This document shows, piece by piece, positions 56,138 to 64,000 of a stretch of 64,000 bases of DNA. The stretch comes from an uncultured Clostridia bacterium (GTDB taxonomy: Bacteria; Bacillota; Clostridia; Oscillospirales; Oscillospiraceae). Where the stretch lies: positions 62,001-126,000 of the forward strand of contig CAMNQX010000003.1 of assembly GCA_946550725.1 (NCBI GenBank), given 5' to 3'. The position numbers and the translations under genes are program-made. The notes under the pieces are model-generated. The model was not told the origin of the DNA. It worked only from the letters and a program-made list of their open reading frames with translations, and made no database searches. Each line of letters begins with the position of its first letter. Within the stretch, counting starts at the first letter, position 1.

Positions 56138-56881
56138 TCAAGGGAAAGTTTTTGACAGCGTCAGGGCGCCGGTGAAGCGGACCTCGCCGTTCTCTCCCTG
56201 GCCGCTGACCAGCCCGTCCTCCCCCTGCCAGCCGGCCTTGAGGGTGAGGACCTCCCCGGCGTGGCACTCCTTCAGGTAGTTGAGCCGCAGCCCGGTGACA
56301 AAGGCCCCGGCGGGGGCGGAGTGAAGGGCCAGCGCGTCGCACAGAAGGTCGGCGTATCGGGTGTTGTTCACATGGCCGTTAACGTCCAGATCGCTGTAAT
56401 GGAACGTCCGCCGCTCCACCTCGGGGAGACCGTCGGGCAGCCGCAGGGGGCGCAGGCGGGTGGTGCGGTTCAGCGCGCCGCCGTCGGTGCCCTGCAGCTC
56501 GGGGAAGGCGGACATCCGGGACAGGGCGCGGGTGTCCAGGTCCGCCAGCACCCAGGAGGCCAGGGCCTCACCTACCGGCTTGCCGTCCACCAGCAGGTCG
56601 GTGTCCCGGTACATCACCGCGCTGTCGCCGCCCCGGTGCCAGGTCTTCAGCTCCAGCGCGTCGTGGAGGCGCAGGGGGCGGGTCAGGGTGAACTGCGTCC
56701 GGGCCAGCATCCAACAGTGGCGGTATTTGGCGATCATTTGGGGATTGGCGCCGCCGAAGTCCTCAGAGGCAAGCCCGGCCACATCCTGAAGGTAGCCCAG
56801 CACCGCGCTGGGACGGCAGGCGTCGAAAACGTCCAGGTCGCGGGTGTCGATATGGTAGGTGTGAGAGAAGAAACGGGACAT
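56138..56881 (-). CDS. Acyl-ACP thioesterase-like protein
   Basis: Double hotdog arrangement: ..DACRPSAVLGYLQDVA.. and HYSDLDVNGHVNNTRYADLLCDAL. Confidence 0.85.
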   Translation of the reverse strand: MSRFFSHTYHIDTRDLDVFDACRPSAVLGYLQDVAGLASEDFGGANPQMIAKYRHCWMLARTQFTLTRPLRLHDALELKTWHRGGDSAVMYRDTDLLVDGKPVGEALASWVLADLDTRALSRMSAFPELQGTDGGALNRTTRLRPLRLPDGLPEVERRTFHYSDLDVNGHVNNTRYADLLCDALALHSAPAGAFVTGLRLNYLKECHAGEVLTLKAGWQGEDGLVSGQGENGEVRFTGALTLSKTFP

Positions 56882-56995
56882 GGGGACCCCCCTCAAAGCG
56901 TTTTTTCCATTATAACGCCGCCGGAGAAAAAAGTCCAAGCACATAATTTCCAAATTTGGCGGGAAACTATAGCTGCAAGATAGGAGTTGAGACGA

Positions 56996-58003
56996 ATGGC
57001 AAAACGACTGGGCCGCCACACGGTAGCGCTGGAGAGCGGGGCGGTGATCGCCTCCCACGCCTGCGTGGGAGGCAAAAAGGAAGGGGAGGGGCCGCTGAAG
57101 CGGTACTTCGACTACCTTACCTCCGACGACAGCTTTGGGGAAAAAACGTGGGAAAAGGCGGAGTGCCGCTGCCAAAAGCTGGCGGTCAAGCTGGCGTTGG
57201 AGAAGTGGGGGCGCGATCAGAACGTATTGGACTACCTGCTGGCGGGGGACCTGCTCAACCAGTGCATCTCCTCCTCCTTTGCCGCCCGCGGCTCCGACGT
57301 GCCCTTCTTTGGCCTCTACGGGGCGTGCTCCACCATGGGGGAGAGCATCTCCCTGGCGGCGCTGCTTCTGGAGTCGGGGGCGGCGGAGACGGTGGGGGCG
57401 GTGACCTCCTCCCACTTCTGCACCGCCGAGCGGCAGTACCGCACCCCACTGGCCTACGGCGGACAGCGCACCCCCACCGCCCAGTGGACGGCCACGGCGG
57501 CTGGATGCTCCATCCTCACCAAGGGTGGACGGGGGGTGAAGGTCACCCATGTGACCACAGGACACATCGTGGACAAGGGCATCTCCGACGCCAACAACAT
57601 GGGGGCCGCCATGGCCCCCGCGGCGGCGAACACCCTGGTGGCCCATTTTAAGGAGACGGGCCGGGAGCCGGGGTATTACGACTTGGTGGTCACCGGCGAC
57701 CTGGGCCAGCTGGGCCGGGAGATCCTGCTGGAGCTGACCCGGGAGGAGGGGGTGGACCTGTCCGGGGTGCACAACGACTGCGGCCTGCTCCTTTACGACC
57801 TGGTGAACCAGGATGTCCACTGCGGCGCGTCGGGCTGCGGCTGCGCCGCCAGCGTGCTCAACGGCTATCTGCTCCACAAGATGGAGGAGGGGACCTTGCG
57901 GCGGGTGCTGTTCTGTCCAACGGGGGCGCTGCTGTCCCCCACGTCGTCCCAGCAGGGGGAGACGATCCCGTCCATCGCCCACGCGGTGGCTCTGGAGGTG
58001 TGA
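56996..58003 (+). CDS. spoVAD: Stage V sporulation protein AD
   Basis: SFAARGSDVPFFGLYGACSTMGESISLAALLLESG, thiolase-like fold. Confidence 0.95.
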   Translation: MAKRLGRHTVALESGAVIASHACVGGKKEGEGPLKRYFDYLTSDDSFGEKTWEKAECRCQKLAVKLALEKWGRDQNVLDYLLAGDLLNQCISSSFAARGSDVPFFGLYGACSTMGESISLAALLLESGAAETVGAVTSSHFCTAERQYRTPLAYGGQRTPTAQWTATAAGCSILTKGGRGVKVTHVTTGHIVDKGISDANNMGAAMAPAAANTLVAHFKETGREPGYYDLVVTGDLGQLGREILLELTREEGVDLSGVHNDCGLLLYDLVNQDVHCGASGCGCAASVLNGYLLHKMEEGTLRRVLFCPTGALLSPTSSQQGETIPSIAHAVALEV

Positions 58004-58006
58004 GAC

Positions 58007-58363
58007 ATGGAGTATTTGAAGGCGTTTTTGTGCGGCGGCGTGCTGTGCGTCATCGGCCAGCTGCTCATTGACAAGACCAAGCTGACCCCTGCCCGCATTT
58101 TGACGACCTACGTGGTGGCGGGGGTCTTCCTCACGGCCGTCGGGGTCTACCCCAAGCTGGTGGAGTGGTTCGGCTGCGGCGCGACGGTGCCGCTGACCGG
58201 GTTCGGCTACTGTCTGGCCCGGGGGGTGGCCCGGGCGGTGGCGGAGGAGGGCTGGCTGGGGGTGCTCACCGGCCCGCTGACCGCTACGGCGGGCGGCATC
58301 GGCGCGGCTATTTTCTTCGCCCTGCTGGTGGCGTTGATCTTCAAGCCCAAGTCCAAATCGTAA
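58007..58363 (+). CDS. spoVAE: Stage V sporulation protein AE
   Basis: YLKAFLCGGVLCVIGQLLIDKTKLTPARILTTYVVAGVFLTAVGVY. Confidence 0.92.
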   Translation: MEYLKAFLCGGVLCVIGQLLIDKTKLTPARILTTYVVAGVFLTAVGVYPKLVEWFGCGATVPLTGFGYCLARGVARAVAEEGWLGVLTGPLTATAGGIGAAIFFALLVALIFKPKSKS

Positions 58364-58369
58364 AAAAGG

Positions 58370-58398
58370 AAAGGGACGGCCGCGCGGCCGTCCCTTTT
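58370..58398 (+). terminator. Terminator after spoVAE
   Basis: AAAGGGACGGCCG-CG-CGGCCGTCCCTTTT. Confidence 0.85.
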
Positions 58399-58404
58399 GC
58401 TGCT

Positions 58405-58534
58405 GTCACGTTCGCATTGGACACGCTGACGGCTTCGCTTCCCTCCGACTCGGGCTGAATCACGGCGGCTTGCCGCCTACCAATTCAGCCCCCGCTCCAG
58501 TCCATCGAAGCCTGCGTGTCTATGCTCACGCTTC
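58405..58534 (-). repeat. Stop-codon-adjacent hairpin element, copy G (best-paired full copy)
   Basis: Minus strand GAAGCGTGAGCATAGACACGCAGGCTTCGATGGACTGGAGCGGGGGCTGAATTGGTAGGCGGCAAGCCGCCGTGATTCAGCCCGAGTCGGAGGGAAGCGAAGCCGTCAGCGTGTCCAATGCGAACGTGAC. Confidence 0.85.
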
Positions 58535-59014
58535 CGGCCTTGCCAGACCGTGAATGAAACCGTTTAAGGCAGGGGAGAGCACGTCGGCGGCCACCACCGT
58601 GTTTTTGTAGATCAGCAGGGACACCTGCACCCCCTGCTCTCCGGTGGGGTAGTTGAGGATCTGATATGTATACCGCTTGACCGTCCGCCCGGCGTACTTG
58701 GCCAGGTCGAAGCCCTGGCTGCTCTGCAGGGCCAGGTAGTCGTCGTACTCGCTGCCCATCTCCTTGGGAATGAGCAGCTCCTCCACCGCCAGCGGCTCCT
58801 TGCTTACCAGCCAGCCGTGGGCCTCCAGATAGGCCAGCCGGTCCTCAGCGGTGCGGATGCCCTTGGGGGAGACGGTCTCTCCGGCGGCGGCGGTGGGTTC
58901 GCCGCCCAGAGCCGTCACCGCCAGCACCAGGGCACAGACGAACACCACCACGCCGCCCAGGGCGGCCAGCCGACGGCGGGGAAGTTTGATGGCGCGGATC
59001 ATCATAAAGATCAT
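58526..59014 (-). CDS. DUF4830-like membrane-anchored protein
   Basis: N-terminal TM, RLAYLEAHGWLVSKEPLAVEELLIPKEMGSEYDDYLALQSSQGFDL..; stop lies in repeat copy G. Confidence 0.65.
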   Translation of the reverse strand: MIFMMIRAIKLPRRRLAALGGVVVFVCALVLAVTALGGEPTAAAGETVSPKGIRTAEDRLAYLEAHGWLVSKEPLAVEELLIPKEMGSEYDDYLALQSSQGFDLAKYAGRTVKRYTYQILNYPTGEQGVQVSLLIYKNTVVAADVLSPALNGFIHGLARPEA

Positions 59015-59115
59015 TCCTTTCTGTGGGGCGGACGGGGAAAAGCCTCTGGCAAATATCTATGCGGATATGATATACTATATGCTTGAAGAAACAGCTCGAA
59101 GGGAGGCGAAGGAGG

Positions 59116-59817
59116 ATGGAACGGCTGGACAAGCGTCTATCCGCGGCGGGATTTTCCCGAAAAGAGGCGGGAGCTTGCATTCGGACGGGCCGGGTGACGG
59201 TGGATGGCACGGTGGTCACCGCGCCGGAGCGGCGGGTGGAGGAGACCGCCATAGTGGCCGTAGACGGCGCGCCTTTGCGGACGGGATGCTGCTACGTGAT
59301 GCTCCACAAGCCCGCGGGGGTGGTCACCGCCACCGAAGACGCCCGGGAGCGGACGGTCCTTGACCTGCTGCCCGAGGAGCTGCGCCGCCGGGGGCTGTTT
59401 CCGGTGGGACGGCTGGACAAGGACGTGACCGGACTGGTGCTGCTCACCGACGACGGCCCCCTGGGCCACAAGCTCACCTCCCCCCGCCACCATGTGGACA
59501 AGGTGTACGAAGTGACGGTGGACGGCGTGCTTACAGAGGAGGACCGCCAAGCGCTGGCGGACGGACTGAAGCTGGGGGACGGCCTGCAGTGTCTCCCAGC
59601 GGAGCTGCGCCTCACCGACGGGTTGGATACCGCCCTTTTGACCATCCGGGAGGGAAAGTTCCACCAAGTCAAGCGGATGATGGCGTGTCTGGGCAAGTCG
59701 GTGAAGACGCTCAAGCGGCTTTCCATGGGCAGTCTGACGCTGGACGAAGGGTTAAAGCCGGGGGAGTGGCGGTATTTGACGGCGGAGGAGAGGGAAACGC
59801 TGGTCAAAAGCGACTGA
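59116..59817 (+). CDS. 16S rRNA pseudouridine synthase (RsuA family)
   Basis: S4-like N-terminus, GLFPVGRLDKDVTGLVLLTDDG, KFHQVKRMMACLGK. Confidence 0.92.
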   Translation: MERLDKRLSAAGFSRKEAGACIRTGRVTVDGTVVTAPERRVEETAIVAVDGAPLRTGCCYVMLHKPAGVVTATEDARERTVLDLLPEELRRRGLFPVGRLDKDVTGLVLLTDDGPLGHKLTSPRHHVDKVYEVTVDGVLTEEDRQALADGLKLGDGLQCLPAELRLTDGLDTALLTIREGKFHQVKRMMACLGKSVKTLKRLSMGSLTLDEGLKPGEWRYLTAEERETLVKSD

Positions 59818-59976
59818 AAAATAAATTCGGCATTTTCAACAAAAATTTTTCATTCACCCCTTGTATTTGCTTGGCGAATCCAGTATAATGGTGACAGTAT
59901 CCTAAAATGGCCTCGTTTCCACCGCAGAGAGACGGGAGAGAAGTATGAAAAAATGGGTGAGAGGGATGGTGTTTTT

Positions 59977-61068
59977 ATGTCCAGCCGTATCTTTCAAAGC
60001 GTGATCCTGCAAATGAAGGACTGCACCAAGCTGCCATTGGGCGTTGTGGATGCGGAGGGGACGGTGGTGGCCTGCACCGACCTCTCCCTGGTGGGCCAGC
60101 GCTGGCCCCAGGTGGTGGACCCCATCAACCACCACGAGGGGGCTTACGCCACGGTGGACGGCAAGCTGTTCCGCCCGCTGGCGGGCTGGAGCAATCTCTA
60201 TGACTACGCCGCGTTCGTGGTGGGCGAGGGCGAGGCGGCCCAGAGCTACTGCGCGCTGGCGGCGGTGGCCCTCAACGGGGCCAAGAGCTTCTACGAGGAG
60301 AAGCACGACCGGGCCACCTTTGTGAAAAACATCATCACGGACAACATCATGCTGGGCGACATCTACATCCGCGCCCGGGAGCTGCACTTCCCCACCGACG
60401 CCAGCTGGGGCGTGTTCCTGGTGCGGCCCTCCGCGGAGGGCAGCCCCAACGCCCTGGACGCCATCCAGAACCTGTTCCCCGACCGGCAGAACGACTTCGT
60501 TCTGGCCATCAGCGAGACGGACATCGCCGTGATCAAAACGCTGGAGACAGGCTCCGACGCCAAAACGCTTTACGCATTGGCAACGGAAATGTTGGAACAT
60601 TTGGAGGAGGAACTCCATCTAAAGTGTGTGATCGGCGTGGGCACCATCGCCGCCCATGTCCGCGACCTGGCCCGCGCCTACAAGGAGGCCGGGGTGGCCA
60701 TTGAGGTGGGCAAGGTGTTCAACACCGAGATGTCCATCATCAACTACGAAAACCTGGGCATCGGGCGGCTCATCTATCAGCTGCCCACCACCCTGTGCGA
60801 GATGTTCCTGCAGGAGGTTTTCAAGAAGAACCCCATCGACTCGCTGGACCAGGAGACGCTGTTCACCATCAACAAGTTCTTTGAGAACAACCTCAACGTC
60901 TCCGAGACGGCCCGCAAGCTCTTTGTCCACCGCAACACCCTGGTGTACCGGCTGGAGAAGATCAAGAAGCTCACCGGGCTCGACCTCAGAGAGTTTGATG
61001 ACGCCATCACCTTCAAGGTGGCGCTGATGGTCAAGAAATATCTGGTATCCCGAGGCATCGACGGATAA
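59977..61068 (+). CDS. PucR/CdaR-type transcriptional regulator
   Basis: C-terminal LNVSETARKLFVHRNTLVYRLEKIKKLTGLDLREFDDAITFKVALMV HTH. Confidence 0.85.
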   Translation: MSSRIFQSVILQMKDCTKLPLGVVDAEGTVVACTDLSLVGQRWPQVVDPINHHEGAYATVDGKLFRPLAGWSNLYDYAAFVVGEGEAAQSYCALAAVALNGAKSFYEEKHDRATFVKNIITDNIMLGDIYIRARELHFPTDASWGVFLVRPSAEGSPNALDAIQNLFPDRQNDFVLAISETDIAVIKTLETGSDAKTLYALATEMLEHLEEELHLKCVIGVGTIAAHVRDLARAYKEAGVAIEVGKVFNTEMSIINYENLGIGRLIYQLPTTLCEMFLQEVFKKNPIDSLDQETLFTINKFFENNLNVSETARKLFVHRNTLVYRLEKIKKLTGLDLREFDDAITFKVALMVKKYLVSRGIDG

Positions 61069-61082
61069 GCTGGGAGGCACCC

Positions 61083-61829
61083 ATGGTACGGCTCATCGAC
61101 GTGACCAAGATCTATGAAAACGGTAGCGAGGCCCTGCGAAACGTCTCCTTCCGCATCGACGACGGGGAATTTGTATTTCTGGTCGGTCCCTCCGGATCGG
61201 GGAAATCCACCGTGACGCGCCTGCTCACGGCGGAGATCGCCCCCACCGAGGGGCGGGTGATCGTCAACGGTCACAACCTCAACAACATCAAGCCCTCCAA
61301 GGTGCCCTACCTGCGGCGCACCCTGGGGGTGGTGTTCCAGGACTTCCGCCTCATCAAGAAAAAGACGGTGTGGGAGAACCTGGCGTTTGTCATGCGGGTG
61401 GTGGGGTCGTCTCCCCGCTCTATCCGCAAGCGCATCCCCTATGTGCTGGAGCTGGTGGGGCTGGAGGACAAGGCCAGGGAATTCCCCACCCAGCTCTCCG
61501 GCGGCGAACAGCAGCGGCTGGCTATCGCCCGGGCGCTGGTGAACAACCCCCAGATGATCATCGCCGACGAGCCGACGGGGAACCTGGACCCGGCCCGCAG
61601 TGTGGAGATCATGGAACTGCTGGCCCTCATCAACGAGCTGGGCACCACCATGCTGGTGGTCACCCACGAAAAGGACCTGGTGGACCGGATGGGCAAGCGG
61701 GTCATCGCCATTGAGGGCGGACATATTTTAAGCGACGAACAAGGCGGATACTACCATTATGAGCAATACGGACAACAAGATGGAACAAGAGATGGACAAG
61801 GATCAGACGACCCAGCCGACGAGGCGTGA
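61083..61829 (+). CDS. ftsE: Cell division ATP-binding protein FtsE
   Basis: LVGPSGSGKSTVTRLL, LSGGEQQRLAIARALVNNPQMIIADEPTGNLDP. Confidence 0.95.
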   Translation: MVRLIDVTKIYENGSEALRNVSFRIDDGEFVFLVGPSGSGKSTVTRLLTAEIAPTEGRVIVNGHNLNNIKPSKVPYLRRTLGVVFQDFRLIKKKTVWENLAFVMRVVGSSPRSIRKRIPYVLELVGLEDKAREFPTQLSGGEQQRLAIARALVNNPQMIIADEPTGNLDPARSVEIMELLALINELGTTMLVVTHEKDLVDRMGKRVIAIEGGHILSDEQGGYYHYEQYGQQDGTRDGQGSDDPADEA

Positions 61830-62766
61830 GATCGACCGGCGGCGGATGGCCGGACCCAGCCGGGTGACGAAAAAGAGCCGGGGCTGGAACATCGGCTATT
61901 TCTTCCGGGAGGGCTTCGTGGGCATTTTCCGCCACGGACTGATGTCCTTTGCGGCGATCGGGATGATCGTGGCGTGCCTGTTGATCATGGGCACGTTTTC
62001 TTTGGTTGCGGTGAATCTGGACCGCAACCTTCAGGAGCTGCAGGCGAAAAACGAATTTTCCGCCTATGTGGACGAGAGCTACACGGTGGAGCAGGCCCGC
62101 GGCCTGGGGGAGACGATCTCCGCCATCGACAATGTGCGGGAGATCGAATTTGTGGACCGGGAGACGGTGCTCACCACCTTCCAGGACCAGCGCCGGGGGG
62201 AGAGCGAGCTGTTCGACCTCCTGCCTGACGACACCTTCCAGCACCGGTACCAGATCTGGGTCAACGACATCTCCCGCCTTCAGGAGACGGTGGACGCCGT
62301 GGGCGGCGTGACGGGGATCTCGGAGACCTCGGCGGGCATCGAGATCGCCGAGGGCATGATCACCATGCGCAACGTAGCCACGGGCGTGGCGGTGATCCTG
62401 ATGGCCGTGCTGGTGGTGGTGAGCCTGTTTATCATCGCCAGCACCCTGCGGCTTGCCACCTTCTACCGCCGGGACGAGATCGCCATTATGAAAATGTGCG
62501 GCGCCACCAACGGCTTCGTCCGCTGGCCTTTCGTCGTGGAGGGTGCGTTGCTGGGGCTGTTCGCGGCGGTGCTGGCCTTCGGGCTTCAATGGTGGCTCTA
62601 TTCCCTGATTTCCAACGCCATGGCCTCCGGCGGCCAGCTGGGCTTTTTGGTGGTCATGACCTTTGAGAGCCTGTGGCAGTATGTCCTGGCCATGTTCTGC
62701 GGCGCGGGACTGCTCATCGGTACGCTTGGCTCTCTGTTGGCCATTCGTAAATTCCTGCACGTCTAA
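61759..62766 (+). CDS. ftsX: Permease-like cell division protein FtsX
   Basis: YFFREGFVGIFRHGLMSFAAIGMIVACLLIMG, FYRRDEIAIMKMCGATNGFVRWPFVVEG; start may lie further downstream. Confidence 0.93.
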   Translation: MSNTDNKMEQEMDKDQTTQPTRREIDRRRMAGPSRVTKKSRGWNIGYFFREGFVGIFRHGLMSFAAIGMIVACLLIMGTFSLVAVNLDRNLQELQAKNEFSAYVDESYTVEQARGLGETISAIDNVREIEFVDRETVLTTFQDQRRGESELFDLLPDDTFQHRYQIWVNDISRLQETVDAVGGVTGISETSAGIEIAEGMITMRNVATGVAVILMAVLVVVSLFIIASTLRLATFYRRDEIAIMKMCGATNGFVRWPFVVEGALLGLFAAVLAFGLQWWLYSLISNAMASGGQLGFLVVMTFESLWQYVLAMFCGAGLLIGTLGSLLAIRKFLHV

Positions 62767-62780
62767 AGGAGGCGGTTTTC

Positions 62781-64000
62781 ATGAATGATCGACCCAGACG
62801 AAACCGCCGCCAGCGGCTCACCGCGCTGCTGGCCGGTCTGCTGGCGCTGCTGCTCATCCTGCCCATGGTGGTCATGGCGGTGGGCAACGTGATGTCCGCC
62901 CAGGGCGCGTCGGTCAGCTCCATCCAGAGCCAGATCAACGCCCTCAAGGGGAAGAACAAGGACCTGGCGTCCCAGCGGTCCAACCTGAAAAGCGAGCTGA
63001 AAAACATCCAGGCGGACAAGAGCGCGGCCACGGCCCGGCGCAACAACCTGGAGCAGCAGATCAACTACTTACAGGACGAGATCGACAACCTCAACGCCCA
63101 GCTGGAGCAGTACGCCGCCCTCATCGCGGAAAAGGAGCGGGAGGTGGCGGACAACGAGGCCCGGGAGGCGGCCCAGTTCGAGCTGTTCAAGAAACAATGC
63201 CGGGCCATGGAGAAGGAGGGGACGGTGACCTACTGGTCCATCCTCTTCGCCGCCAACAGCTTTTCCGATCTGCTGGACAAGGTGAACACCATCAACGCCA
63301 TCGCCGACTATAACCAGGGCGTCTGCGACCAGCTTCAGGCCGCCCGGGAGGCCCTCCGGCAGGCCCAGGCCGAGTTGGAGGAGGCCGAGGCGGAGACGGA
63401 GGAGACCAAGACCCAGCAGGAGGGCGCCCAGGCCGAGCTGGAGAGCCAGAAGGCGGAAGTCCAGGCTCTGATCAAGGAGATCGCCGCCGACGAGAAGGCC
63501 ACCCAGGCGGAGATCGACAAGCTGGACAAGGCCGCCAAGGAGCAGGACGCGGAAATTGCCCGGCTGGATAAGGAGCTGCAAAAGGCCATCGCCGAGGCCA
63601 AGAAGAGCAACAGCAACCAGTATCAGTTCGACCCGGGCACGGGCTTTTACTGGCCCCTGCCCAAGGAGCGGGTGAGCGTCACCTCCTTCTTCGGTCCGCG
63701 CACCCACCCCATTACGGGCAAATATCACAACCATTCCGGCACCGACATCGGCGCCTACGCAGGCACGGAAATCTACGCCGCCCACGGCGGCATCGTCCTC
63801 ACCTCCGCCTACCACAGCTCTTACGGCAACTATGTGGTCTTGAGCCGGGGCGACGGCATCACCACTCTTTACGCCCATATGTCCAAGCGGGCGGTGAAGG
63901 TGGGCGATGTGGTGAGCCAGGGCCAGGTCATCGGCTACGTGGGCTCCACCGGGTCCTCCACCGCGCCCCACCTCCACTTTGAGGTGCGTGTGAACGGCGT
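62781..64000 (+). CDS. Coiled-coil M23 peptidase (PcsB/EnvC-like FtsEX partner), 3' truncated by window edge
   Basis: Open frame from ATG 62781 to window end: TM anchor, long coiled coil, TSFFGPRTHPITGKYHNHSGTDIGA and APHLHFEVRVNG. Confidence 0.9.
   Translation, partial: MNDRPRRNRRQRLTALLAGLLALLLILPMVVMAVGNVMSAQGASVSSIQSQINALKGKNKDLASQRSNLKSELKNIQADKSAATARRNNLEQQINYLQDEIDNLNAQLEQYAALIAEKEREVADNEAREAAQFELFKKQCRAMEKEGTVTYWSILFAANSFSDLLDKVNTINAIADYNQGVCDQLQAAREALRQAQAELEEAEAETEETKTQQEGAQAELESQKAEVQALIKEIAADEKATQAEIDKLDKAAKEQDAEIARLDKELQKAIAEAKKSNSNQYQFDPGTGFYWPLPKERVSVTSFFGPRTHPITGKYHNHSGTDIGAYAGTEIYAAHGGIVLTSAYHSSYGNYVVLSRGDGITTLYAHMSKRAVKVGDVVSQGQVIGYVGSTGSSTAPHLHFEVRVNG

Overview
The window is a high-GC, gene-dense chromosomal segment of a spore-forming Clostridia. 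It is probably Oscillospiraceae, inferred from spoVAD/spoVAE, SpoIVFB-like and SigH-like genes plus SLH surface proteins. Recognisable blocks are: asnA; a Na+-translocating decarboxylase operon plus pckA; a divergent bioY/birA pair with two BirA-operator-like sites; an ECF sigma/anti-sigma pair; nrdR; a complete arginine cluster (argG-argH-PAS-argC-argJ-argB-argD-DUF3267-argF); ruvCAB with an inserted lipoprotein gene; glmM; guaB; spoVAD-AE; and ftsEX plus an M23 peptidase. Two giant convergent SLH-anchored surface proteins occupy 3.2-18.9 kb. One carries a predicted GH33 sialidase, an SGNH esterase with a degenerate SGNH twin, and a triplicated ~180-aa unidentified domain. The most novel-looking signal is a dispersed family of ~110-135 bp intergenic elements (seven copies seen, some truncated). 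Each copy abuts or supplies a stop codon, and the copies share a hairpin whose stems show compensatory changes. A second intergenic repeat family (GTAGGGGC type) and a low-GC toxin/immunity-like remnant between the giant genes also deserve follow-up. All family calls come from reading motifs; no database search was run.
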